Under the pieces are notes generated by a model. It was not told the origin of the DNA. It saw only the letters and a program-made list of their open reading frames with translations, and did not search any database. Of a stretch of 8,776 bases of DNA, positions 1 to 6,657 are shown one piece after another (the first letter of the stretch is position 1; each line of letters begins with the position of its first letter). A program made the position numbers and the translations under genes. This stretch comes from Bacteroidales bacterium (GTDB lineage Bacteria > Bacteroidota > Bacteroidia > Bacteroidales > PUMT01): NCBI GenBank assembly GCA_007119075.1, contig SKQJ01000335.1, positions 1 through 8,776 of the forward strand, written 5' to 3'.

Positions 1-1178
1 ATATCGACTGTCCTGGTCCTTCTCCTTCCAAGGTCTGCTATTGCCAGCCTGTTCCTCCCCCTGCTGAATACGCTCATGGCATACCGCGTCCCGTCGGGGT
101 TCCAGGTGCCCGCCGATTCCAGGTAATTATATTCATCGATATGGGCCTCACGGACAATGCTAGTTATTTGCCTTTCAATCTCCTTTTCACGGACATTGCC
201 AAGAAAAAAACCGATAGATATGACTTCAAGGTCGGAAATAAAGATAAGATTTTCTCCATCGGGGCTTATTGAAGGAGCGATATTCATCCGGCCTGCATTG
301 GAGGCATCGAATAATGCTTCCCCGACCGATTCCTGTTTACCCTCCATAAGCGGCTGGAACGTGGCCCTGAGATCATTCGCCCACAAGGCCGACAGCGAGT
401 CGGACGTATATCCTGTAATGCTGTCAATCGCTCCTTCATAACCCAATTGTGCCGTAGAAATGAAAAGGGGCAGGATGTGCCCGTCACCGTAATGCCCCGT
501 AAAAAATGCCCAGAACGCATGGCCCCACCGGTAGGGGAAATATTCCTGCATATTTACTGTCATATCTCTTATGGTGGGTATGTTGTCATGCTTAACCGCG
601 TCGCGCATCCACATTGCAGTATGCGGGTCCCGGCGTCCCAGGGAAAGGTATTCGGACTGCCCTTCCACCATCCATAGCGGGGTGTTCTGCATGGCCCGTC
701 CTCCCATGCCCGGCCCTCCGTTTCCAAGAAACAGGCGGAAATGGTGGACGTGAGTCAGCTCGTGGCCCAGGACATGATCGGTATCCCTCCGGGATGGAGA
801 CAGGGGCATTACAACCCGTTTGCGCATGCCTTCGGTAACACCGCCCGTGCCGATTCCGATCAGCTGTTGTATTACCGTGGTTTGCTGAAAGTCGGCATGG
901 TTGTTATAGAGGATTATCGGGATCCTGGTTTCTATTGTGTCCAGGAAAATGGGAAGGTGTCTTTGATACCACCGTTCCGTAAGCTGTGCGAACTCAAGGA
1001 TTTCCTGCTCGTCCTCCAGGTAATGATGTATCCTGAAATGAGGGGTTTCAAAAACCCTGAAGTCAAAATCTTCGTAAATGACCTTGTTTCTGCCGAACTG
1101 CTGGGAGAAAACCGTACCGGCTGCAAAAAGCAAAAGAAACAGGCTTGTGAAAAAGATCCGGATAGCGAAGAGTCTCAT
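1..1178 (-). CDS. Secreted HExxH zinc metallopeptidase with TolB/PD40-like beta-propeller repeats (C-terminus beyond the window)
   Basis: This frame is open from ATG at 1178 to the window edge, giving 392 codons with no stop, so the C-terminus is missing. Residues 1-25 form a signal peptide: basic start, a hydrophobic run around FFTSLFLLLFAAG, and a likely cleavage near TVFS-QQ. The protein is probably periplasmic or surface-exposed. Residues 138-143 read GHELTH, the HExxH zinc site with Glu140 as catalytic base. Glu172 in WMVEGQSEY lies 29 residues after the second His and fits the third, gluzincin-type ligand of peptidase MA-like proteins. Two PD40/WD40-like propeller motifs follow (IAPSISPDGENLIF at 300-313 and TWNPDGTRYAM at 358-368), and more blades probably lie off the edge. 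Family knowledge: such peptidase-propeller fusions are common in Bacteroidota, with unknown substrates. There is no clear Shine-Dalgarno; the start was chosen because it gives a complete signal peptide. Neighbour 1499-2062 runs the other way. Confidence 0.85.
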   Translation of the reverse strand, partial: MRLFAIRIFFTSLFLLLFAAGTVFSQQFGRNKVIYEDFDFRVFETPHFRIHHYLEDEQEILEFAQLTERWYQRHLPIFLDTIETRIPIILYNNHADFQQTTVIQQLIGIGTGGVTEGMRKRVVMPLSPSRRDTDHVLGHELTHVHHFRLFLGNGGPGMGGRAMQNTPLWMVEGQSEYLSLGRRDPHTAMWMRDAVKHDNIPTIRDMTVNMQEYFPYRWGHAFWAFFTGHYGDGHILPLFISTAQLGYEGAIDSITGYTSDSLSALWANDLRATFQPLMEGKQESVGEALFDASNAGRMNIAPSISPDGENLIFISDLEVISIGFFLGNVREKEIERQITSIVREAHIDEYNYLESAGTWNPDGTRYAMSVFSRGRNRLAIADLGRRRTRTVD

Positions 1179-1498
1179 AGCGAATTTTATAAGAGGTTCT
1201 GAACGTAAAATAATTGAACCAAGAAACATACCATTACAATAAAACCGGTCTTATGCATGTTTCGATGTTGCCCCGAAACACTGATTTCAGGCAGTCGGGG
1301 GACTGGCGCGGTATTTTTCTGCGCGGGGCACTACTGGCCCGGTGGGGATAATCTGCCACAGATGAGAAAATGATGCCTGACTGCCGGCAGGAATTTTCAG
1401 GTCTTTCAAAATATGTTTGATTTGTAAATATTTAATCCTTCCGGGGAACATTAGTTCAATAAAATTTTGTAACTTGTTCGAAACCATTCTTTACGGCA
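1179..1498. other. Intergenic stretch without a convincing gene, between the metallopeptidase and the transposase remnant
   Basis: No reading frame here resembles a known protein. The stretch must hold the leftward promoter of the metallopeptidase gene, but I found no full TAnnTTTG box with a spaced TTG; the nearest is TATGTTTC on the minus strand near 1226-1233, without a -33 partner. It contains a small hairpin, CAGTC-GGGG-GACTG (1292-1305), and a 10-base palindrome, CTGCCGGCAG (about 1380-1389). Because the next feature is a decayed insertion sequence, part of this stretch may be its left end. No terminal repeat could be fixed. Confidence 0.5.
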
Positions 1499-2062
1499 AT
1501 GAGAGGCAATTCTCCCTGTCAGCTGGACCTGCACCTGTTTGAGCCGACTCTCCGGCAGGTGATAGATACAGGTCATCCCCTGGCGGTTTTTGCCGACATA
1601 TTTCCATGGGATAGACTCGAAAAGGATTATTCCGCCCTGTATTCCGACAAGGGCGCTCCTTCCAAACCCATTAGGCTTATGGCCGGATTACTGATACTCA
1701 AAATGATATTTGAAGGAAGCGATCACGGGATTGTAAGGGAATGGCCCCGGGATTTGTATTTTCAGTATTTATGCGGGGGCAATATGCCGGTCGGCAAACC
1801 GCCCTGTTCTTCCAGTGATCTGTCCCGCTTCCGTAAGCGGATCGGGAAAGGGAGGATCGCAGCCCTGAAGAAGCTTTCGGAAAGATACATGAAAGAAGCA
1901 GGGACCGGCAGGATAAGGGTACAGGGCAATTATAAACCCGGGGATGAGAAATTTTACTATCTGGTCCCGCTTTCCATGTACGATAAATTCATAAACAATT
2001 TTAAAGCACTGAGGGTTGTCGCCCGAAAACTATTTTCTGCTGCGGGTATTCCTGGCCGCTGA
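1499..2062 (+). pseudogene. IS5-family transposase remnant, N-terminal (DUF772/InsH_N-like) part only
   Basis: The 187-residue product keeps the recognisable N-terminal part of IS5-group transposases. LFEPTLRQVIDTGHPL (13-28) is followed by PWDRLEKDYSALYSDKG (36-52), SKPIRLMAGLLILK (55-68), YFQYLCGG (87-94) and PCSSSDLSRFRKRIGKG (102-118), which is the usual order of this domain. Full-length members are well over 300 residues and carry a DDE catalytic domain after the FRKRIG block. Here the frame ends about 70 residues later, and no DDE-like sequence follows before the TPR gene on the opposite strand. The last 60 or so residues do not resemble a standard catalytic domain, although a basic stretch near 168-178 (FKALRVVARKL) vaguely recalls a C-terminal segment, which would fit an internal deletion. 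The protein is almost certainly not an active transposase. There is no upstream in-frame start: a TAA lies at 1460-1462. It could also be a domesticated DNA-binding fragment, but nothing here supports that. Confidence 0.8.
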
Positions 2063-2086
2063 CCATGTTGGGGCATTGCTTGTCGT

Positions 2087-2902
2087 TTATCCTGCGGGTG
2101 TTGCTTCATTAAGGAGTTCAGGCAGCAGCCGGTCCCGCACCCACGTGAAATCAGGCTCAAACTCAAGTGCTTTTCGGTAGGTAGTCAATGCCATTGCACG
2201 GTTGCCTGTATCCCTGTAGCTTTTTGCCAGTCCGACCAGGGTATTGAGATACAGCCACCGGTGTACATCTTTCATATCAGCTTCCATCAGCATAATAGCT
2301 TTCGTATAGCTTTTTATGGCCTCATATTTTGAACCGCCCAGCGACCGGGGAGCATAGAACATGGCATTTCCGTGTTCTATCCAGCCATGCGGATTGCCGG
2401 GATCGTTCCCGATTGCATCATTAATAAGGTTCATGCTTCTGCGGCCCCAGAACAGTGCCCGCCATGGAGCCATAGCGATCCGGTATGCAAACAGGGCTGC
2501 CTGTATAGCATTGGCTGAAGATTCAAATTCCCTGTGGCCGGAAAGTTCTCCGATCTGTTCCTCGGCTATAGCAATTTGCTCGCCTGCCACCGTTTCATCG
2601 CCGGTGCCCAGGCTATACCCGATGTAACCGTACCTGGCAAGCATGAGCTCATAGAGGACGTTGATGTCGCCTGACCTCAGGTGCTCCTTTTCAAGTATAT
2701 CCATAGCTTCTCTCCATAAATCCATTTCTTCGCTGATATAGGCCCGGTATATCATTTCCCCGGGATCCGCGGCCCGGGTTCCTGTCGCGGTAACCGGAAG
2801 AAGGGCGGCAGGATAAAGGATCAGGCAGCAAAATACTGAGATAACGAATCCACAGTGCCGGGTTTGCACAGATCCCCCGGCCCTTGAGAGACAGGATATC
2901 AT
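2087..2902 (-). CDS. Exported tetratricopeptide-repeat (TPR) protein of unknown function
   Basis: With the ATG at 2902 the product has 271 residues. A polar, weakly basic lead is followed by a hydrophobic run (GFVISVFCCLILYPAALLPV), which is a probable signal peptide, then a helical protein. At least two TPR-like units are visible in the C-terminal third: one around WIEHGNAMFYAPRSLGG with the following EAIKSYTKAIML, and one from LVGLAKSYRDTGNRAMALTTY into KALEFEPDF. The segment FYAPRSLGG resembles small Bacteroidota TPR proteins with a YTPxxxGGG motif, from memory. The frame extends upstream to a TTG at 3022, but that codon lies inside the -33 box of a promoter (2994-3024), so it cannot be the start. 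Other possible starts are ATG 2956 and GTG 2869; the latter has GGGGGA just upstream and gives a more compact signal peptide. TPR units usually mediate protein contacts; the partner is not evident. The gene ends 24 bases from the transposase remnant, which converges on it. Confidence 0.75.
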   Translation of the reverse strand: MISCLSRAGGSVQTRHCGFVISVFCCLILYPAALLPVTATGTRAADPGEMIYRAYISEEMDLWREAMDILEKEHLRSGDINVLYELMLARYGYIGYSLGTGDETVAGEQIAIAEEQIGELSGHREFESSANAIQAALFAYRIAMAPWRALFWGRRSMNLINDAIGNDPGNPHGWIEHGNAMFYAPRSLGGSKYEAIKSYTKAIMLMEADMKDVHRWLYLNTLVGLAKSYRDTGNRAMALTTYRKALEFEPDFTWVRDRLLPELLNEATPAG

Positions 2903-2993
2903 GCGCGAAATCCGTAGATTTGATATCGTCGATCTGAATTGAAGCGAACTCCCCATATAAGCAATTATGTTGATCTGAAAAAAGTGCCGTATG

Positions 2994-3024
2994 CAAAGAT
3001 AATAACGGAAGATGAACAACAAAA
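2994..3024 (-). promoter_or_regulatory. Bacteroidota-type promoter for the TPR gene
   Basis: On the minus strand, TTTTG (3024-3020) is separated by 18 bases from TATCTTTG (3001-2994), a perfect match to the Bacteroidota -7 box TAnnTTTG with a good -33 element. Transcription would begin near 2987, about 30 bases before ATG 2956 and 85 before ATG 2902. This placement rules out the upstream TTG at 3022 as a start codon. Confidence 0.65.
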
Positions 3025-3130
3025 CGCAGGAGCCCCGGCAATAGTATCTGTTTTCCGCCGCTCTATGCCTGTCAACACTCCAGGGATCTTATTTAGAGGA
3101 TAAATATAATTTATTAAAAATATTTTTGGC

Positions 3131-3138
3131 TACCTTTG
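3131..3138 (+). promoter_or_regulatory. Bacteroidota-type -7 box for proC
   Basis: TACCTTTG matches TAnnTTTG perfectly and lies 64 bases upstream of the proC ATG. An AT-rich run with the 12-base palindrome AAAAATATTTTT (3116-3127) sits just upstream. No clear TTG is present at the usual -33 distance, so the call rests on the -7 box and its position. It faces away from the TPR promoter at 2994-3024. Confidence 0.55.
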
Positions 3139-3202
3139 CAGGTTGGGTTCAGGCCGGATACAGGGAAATTTATGGTTTTTTCAGGAATATTAAACCGGTA
3201 TC

Positions 3203-4033
3203 ATGAATATATTGAATAAAAACAGCCGCATCGCGATCCTCGGGGCAGGCAATATCGGCCTTTCCATTGCCAGGGGCCTACTGGGTTCCGAACGGTTTTT
3301 ACCCGGGAATATTTGCCTGACGCGCAGAAGGATAAATCTTTTGTCTAAGATCAGGGAGACCGGTGTGAAGATAGAAGCGGACAATGCAAAGGCCGTAGAA
3401 GTTTCGGATGTTGTGATTATCGCCGTTGAGCCGCAACAGGTTAACGGGGTGCTCAGGGAGATACAGCCTGTTTTGGAAGCAGGCAGGCATACTATAATTT
3501 CGGTTGTGACCGGAGTAAAGACCAGCCAGATCGAAGCAATAACCGGGGAGAGAATATCCATCGTTAGAGCGATGCCCAATATCGCAATTTCGGTTGGAGA
3601 GTCAATGACCTGCCTTTCCGCAAACGGCAACGTCCAAAACGGCCTGGAAATTGCAGAGGACCTTTTCAGCATGGTAGGCAAGACTCTTGTAATCAATGAA
3701 GAAGAGATGATTGCAGCTACCGCCATCGGTGCATGCGGGGTGGCATTCTTTTTGCGCGCCATAAGGGCCGCATCACAGGGGGGCATTGAAATCGGCCTGC
3801 AGTCTGACCACGCTCTCAGCATTGCGACACAAGCCGCCAGGGGCGCTGCCACTCTGCTGATTTCGGCCGGAAGCCATCCCGAGCAGGAAATAGACAGGGT
3901 AACCACACCCAAGGGATGCACCATAGCCGGGCTTAACCTTATGGAGTATGAAGGGTTCAGTTCAGCCATGATAAAAGGTATCGCACTCTCTGCAGAAAAG
4001 GCAGCGGGGCTGTATTCCGGCGATAAGGATTAA
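3203..4033 (+). CDS. proC: Pyrroline-5-carboxylate reductase (variant active-site segment)
   Basis: The protein should reduce 1-pyrroline-5-carboxylate to L-proline with NAD(P)H in the cytoplasm, the last step of proline synthesis. It has 276 residues, the usual length. The N-terminal Rossmann domain has GAGNIG at 14-19. RAMPN at 122-126 is the conserved loop. The C-terminal dimerisation domain carries VTTPKGCTIAGL at 233-244, the family signature, followed by EGFSSAMIKGI. Two departures stand out: the usual AVKPQ is AVEPQ (Glu76 for Lys), and the usual SGSGPAY active-site segment reads GACGVAF at 176-182. A similar variant (GSGIAF-like) occurs, as far as I recall, in other Bacteroidota ProC proteins, so activity is still likely but not certain. 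The ATG at 3203 places the Rossmann strand correctly at the N-terminus; no Shine-Dalgarno is seen. yqgE follows after 128 bases and has its own candidate promoter. Confidence 0.88.
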   Translation: MNILNKNSRIAILGAGNIGLSIARGLLGSERFLPGNICLTRRRINLLSKIRETGVKIEADNAKAVEVSDVVIIAVEPQQVNGVLREIQPVLEAGRHTIISVVTGVKTSQIEAITGERISIVRAMPNIAISVGESMTCLSANGNVQNGLEIAEDLFSMVGKTLVINEEEMIAATAIGACGVAFFLRAIRAASQGGIEIGLQSDHALSIATQAARGAATLLISAGSHPEQEIDRVTTPKGCTIAGLNLMEYEGFSSAMIKGIALSAEKAAGLYSGDKD

Positions 4034-4071
4034 AATATCTTAAAAATTCATTTCCCGGGCGCTTCCTGCTT

Positions 4072-4102
4072 TTGATGGTATATATTTTGTGATATAAGTT
4101 TT
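4072..4102 (+). promoter_or_regulatory. Candidate promoter for yqgE
   Basis: TTG (4072-4074, within TTTTG) is separated by 20 bases from TAAGTTTT (4095-4102), which matches TAnnTTTG except for the last base. Transcription would start near 4109, about 50 bases before the GTG start. The region is AT-rich, so a chance match is possible. Confidence 0.3.
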
Positions 4103-4113
4103 TAGTTTTCAGA

Positions 4114-4135
4114 TGTTGTTAATCAGCTAACAATA
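4114..4135 (+). repeat. Inverted repeat in the predicted yqgE leader
   Basis: TTGTTA (4116-4121) and TAACAA (4128-4133) form a perfect 6-base inverted repeat around the loop ATCAGC. A G-U and a T-A pair can extend the stem outward. It lies between the candidate promoter and the yqgE start, so it could be a weak leader hairpin or a protein-binding dyad. An AT-rich region can also produce this by chance. Confidence 0.35.
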
Positions 4136-4161
4136 AGTTATATTACCTAATAATTCTATCG

Positions 4162-4752
4162 GTGGACCTAATATTCGACATATTCAAAGTCGATCCAAAC
4201 AATAAGAAGCCCAAACAGGGCCGCATACTCATATCTGATCCATTCCTCAATGATGCTTACTTTAAGCGTTCAATTGTTTTTCTTACCGAGCATAATGAAA
4301 ACGGATCAGTCGGGTTTGTCCTGAACAAGCCCGTGGAAGTGGACATTGGCGAAATTCTTGCCGATTTTCCATCCATCGACGGCACTCTCTCGGTCGGCGG
4401 ACCGGTCGGCACTGATGCGGTGCACTACATCCACAGTGTCGGGGAAATGATTCCCAACAGTGTAAAAGTCATGAACAACATCTGGTGGGGAGGAGATTTT
4501 GAAGTTGTGAAACAGCTTCTCAGGGAAGGTACGCTGAACAGCAATAATATCAGGTTTTTTGTGGGGTATTCCGGCTGGCAGCCAATGCAGCTTGAAAGGG
4601 AAATATCTGAGGATTCCTGGGTCGTCAGCGAACTCGACGGCAGCCAGATAATGAATACACGGAACAGGGAATCATGGCAGGCCGTTTTGAACAGCCTGGG
4701 CGGCAGATACAGATTATGGACAAATTTTCCGGAAAATCCCGGGTCAAATTAA
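4162..4752 (+). CDS. yqgE: YqgE/AlgH family protein (DUF179)
   Basis: The 196-residue product shows the whole conserved core of the YqgE/AlgH family. GRILISDPFLNDAYFKRSIV (residues 21-40) is followed directly by FLTEHNENGSVGFVLNKPVE, and later come VGGPVG and FFVGYSGWQPMQLEREI followed by DSWVV. It has no signal peptide or membrane segment and should be cytosolic. The biochemical role of the family is not settled; the AlgH name comes from an alginate-regulation phenotype in Pseudomonas and should not be carried over as a function. Translation must begin at GTG 4162: the in-frame sequence upstream reaches a TAA at 4120-4122 with no ATG, and the resulting start MDLIFDIFKVD resembles Bacteroidota homologues from memory. 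No Shine-Dalgarno is visible. A hairpin and a rho-independent terminator follow the stop codon. Confidence 0.9.
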   Translation: MDLIFDIFKVDPNNKKPKQGRILISDPFLNDAYFKRSIVFLTEHNENGSVGFVLNKPVEVDIGEILADFPSIDGTLSVGGPVGTDAVHYIHSVGEMIPNSVKVMNNIWWGGDFEVVKQLLREGTLNSNNIRFFVGYSGWQPMQLEREISEDSWVVSELDGSQIMNTRNRESWQAVLNSLGGRYRLWTNFPENPGSN

Positions 4753-4764
4753 GATAGCCTGTCC

Positions 4765-4782
4765 GTGGCAGAATACTGCCAC
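4765..4782 (+). repeat. Perfect hairpin just after yqgE
   Basis: GTGGCAG-AATA-CTGCCAC gives a 7-base-pair stem with a four-base loop, starting 12 bases after the yqgE stop codon. No T-run follows, so it is not a classic terminator. It may protect the 3' end of the message or act together with the terminator 35 bases downstream. Confidence 0.6.
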
Positions 4783-4817
4783 TGCAACTAATGTTAGATT
4801 TTTGCTCCCGATTACAG

Positions 4818-4847
4818 GGGCCATCCTCCCGGAATGGCCCTTTTTTT
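4818..4847 (+). terminator. Rho-independent terminator after yqgE
   Basis: GGGCCAT (4818-4824) pairs perfectly with ATGGCCC (4834-4840) across a nine-base loop and is followed directly by seven T residues (4841-4847). It would end rightward transcription from proC and yqgE, which separates the Tat-signal gene as its own unit. Confidence 0.8.
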
Positions 4848-4913
4848 ATTCACCAGCTGGAAATTACAGGAGCAGCCTGTGAGGGATCAGGAAAATCATT
4901 GGGATGCAATCCA

Positions 4914-4941
4914 TTGAAATACAGTTGTATAATTATATTTC
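4914..4941 (+). promoter_or_regulatory. Candidate promoter for the Tat-signal isomerase-like gene
   Basis: TTG (4914-4916), 17 bases, then TATATTTC (4934-4941), which misses TAnnTTTG only in the last base. It lies downstream of the terminator and would give a leader of about 110 bases. The match is imperfect and the region AT-rich. Confidence 0.3.
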
Positions 4942-5057
4942 TCCGTGTTTTGCTTATTTTTCTATCCAATTGCAGACTGCTGGATGGGATTTTTACTTAA
5001 CTTCTGTCCGGAAAGGATATGTGTAAAGAGTGTATCTTCTGACTAAACCTTATAGCT

Positions 5058-6572
5058 ATGCGAAAATCTACTAAAAACAGTCCGCAAACTTACACTGAAC
5101 CAAAAAGCTCTCATGGTTCCGGATGCTGTTCTATTTTAAACAGAAGACAGTTTATTTCCAGGATGGGCCTTGCAGGAGGAGGAATACTTTTGCTGAATAC
5201 CGGATTTTTCAATGAAAGTACACGTCAGGTTATGGGTTTGCCGCTATTGCCGGGCGATAGTGGTCCCAGACCGCGTATAGCGGTGGCATTTTCACGCCAG
5301 CAGGATGAATATTACATGGGCTGGCCCGGTGCAGCATATGACCATAAAGCCGCACAGGCAGTATATACGGAAACTTTGGAAAAGGCTGCGGCCAGACTAG
5401 GCGTTATCCTTGACATTGAAGCCGAACCGCTCAGAGATAATGAAAAGACAGACAATTTTCTTGAACGTGCAAAAAAGGCCGATGGAACTGTTATTACCTG
5501 CATGAATCTCAATGACGGATGGCCTGCGATTCTCCGGTTTATGGAAAACAAAGGCAATCTGCCTGCGGTTGTTTACGCCCCCAGGGGAACACTTTTTACA
5601 AGCAGGCTCAATGATTTTCGTGACACCCCTTATTGTTTCGTCGGAAGCGTTGTTGATACAGATTGGCTGGCTTCGGCTCTGCGGATGCTTAAATCTGTAT
5701 GGCAAATGGATAACACCCGTATTGCTTTGATCCACCGGGATGAGGTGAGCGAAGAAAAACTAAGGCCCATCGGCACTACTCTCTGCCATATACCTCTTCA
5801 GCGGTTCGCCGACGCATACCATGCAACAAAACTCTCAGGACAGGTCGAATCAATTGCTCATGAGTACATAAAAAAAGCAAGAGCAATTATGGAACCGTCA
5901 AAAGAAGAAATTTATGACGCTGCCCGCACCTATGTAGCCAACCGGAATATAATGGATGAGTATGGCTGTCATGCCGTTACGATGGATTGTCTGCGCCTGG
6001 TAGGGGACAGGATCACGCCACCACCCTGCATGGCCTATTTCCAGTTGCTCAACGAGAAAACCTGCGGTTGTTGTGAGGGCGACGTTACAGGAGCTTTAAC
6101 GCTGATGTTGTCCAGCTATCTTTTCAACAAACCTGGATTTTTGCACAACCCTGTTGTGGATAATGTAAACAACAATTATGGTGGCGCACACTGTGTTGCA
6201 CCGACATTGATGGACGGATTCGAGGCTGCAGAAGAATCCCTGGTTTTAAGGAGCCATCATGAATCCGACTGGGGCGTTGCAGCACAGGTTATTCTTCGTG
6301 AAAACCAGCCGGTGACCCTTATGAAGTTCATGAATCCAGGCGCCCTTTGGGCTGCCACCGGCACGATTATGCATAATGTCGACACGCAGCCACATGACGG
6401 AATCGGCGGTTGCCGTACAGGCTTTGCCATGGCAATGGATAATGTACACGATGCCCGGGATATCCGAGGCCATCACAATGTTCTGATTTACGGAAAATAC
6501 CTGCCTGAGCTTAGGGCATGGTGTCAGCTTGCCGGAATCAGGGCAGAGCATATTACCGGGGGTGTTCTTTAA
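5058..6572 (+). CDS. Tat-signal protein with L-fucose/L-arabinose isomerase-like C-terminal half, substrate unknown
   Basis: The 504-residue product begins with a polar, cysteine-containing lead and then a twin-arginine signal: NRRQFISRM at 28-36, followed by the hydrophobic GLAGGGILLLNTGF at 37-50. It is therefore predicted to be exported already folded; no clear AxA cleavage site is seen. Residues 72-260 look like the alternating strand-helix N-terminal domains of sugar isomerases. The C-terminal half carries blocks that, from memory, recur in the L-fucose/L-arabinose isomerase superfamily: CCEGDVTGALTLML (338-351), a hydrophobic segment ending in KPGFLHNPVVD, AHCVAPT (377-383) and SHHESDWGVAAQV (399-411), plus GHH at 471-473. 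Acidic and His residues in these blocks (Glu340, Asp342, His378, His400, His472) are candidate metal ligands, but I cannot assign them. An exported sugar isomerase is odd because the family is normally cytoplasmic. It could instead be a sugar-binding or non-catalytic relative. It stands alone between a terminator and a convergent cluster, with no glycan-utilisation genes nearby. Confidence 0.7.
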   Translation: MRKSTKNSPQTYTEPKSSHGSGCCSILNRRQFISRMGLAGGGILLLNTGFFNESTRQVMGLPLLPGDSGPRPRIAVAFSRQQDEYYMGWPGAAYDHKAAQAVYTETLEKAAARLGVILDIEAEPLRDNEKTDNFLERAKKADGTVITCMNLNDGWPAILRFMENKGNLPAVVYAPRGTLFTSRLNDFRDTPYCFVGSVVDTDWLASALRMLKSVWQMDNTRIALIHRDEVSEEKLRPIGTTLCHIPLQRFADAYHATKLSGQVESIAHEYIKKARAIMEPSKEEIYDAARTYVANRNIMDEYGCHAVTMDCLRLVGDRITPPPCMAYFQLLNEKTCGCCEGDVTGALTLMLSSYLFNKPGFLHNPVVDNVNNNYGGAHCVAPTLMDGFEAAEESLVLRSHHESDWGVAAQVILRENQPVTLMKFMNPGALWAATGTIMHNVDTQPHDGIGGCRTGFAMAMDNVHDARDIRGHHNVLIYGKYLPELRAWCQLAGIRAEHITGGVL

Positions 6573-6657
6573 GGTTTTTATCGTACCAGGTGAAACCCTC
6601 ATCAGCCTTCGGCAGACAAAACAGCATGAAAGTCACTTCATTTGAATGGGCACTCCA

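Larger units (their letters stand above)
4753..5057. other. Intergenic region with hairpin, terminator and leader of the next gene
   Basis: This 305-base stretch holds no gene I would defend. Its left third carries a perfect hairpin (4765-4782) and a terminator (4818-4847). The remaining 210 bases are the upstream region of the Tat-signal protein gene and include one candidate promoter at 4914-4941. The short open frame at 4791-5000 has no family resemblance and overlaps the terminator. Confidence 0.6.

Noticed and set aside
741..1202. A 153-residue plus-strand open frame at the left end
   Set aside because: It is antisense to the signal peptide and HExxH domain of the metallopeptidase, whose frame is uninterrupted and carries motifs.
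1287..1487. A 66-residue minus-strand frame in the gap left of the transposase remnant
   Set aside because: It has an ATG but no recognisable domain, no signal peptide and no promoter. It may be debris of the insertion sequence.
1266..2080. Possible terminal inverted repeats of the IS remnant (GCCCC-containing sequences near 1271 and near 2070)
   Set aside because: Only a handful of bases match around GCCCC, with gaps; this is too weak to call ends of an element.
3190..3969. A 259-residue open frame on the minus strand opposite proC
   Set aside because: It is fully antisense to proC, which has clear family motifs, and its own sequence resembles no protein I know; it is a mirror of proC codon use.
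4791..5000. A 69-residue plus-strand frame after yqgE
   Set aside because: It runs through the rho-independent terminator and shows no family resemblance.
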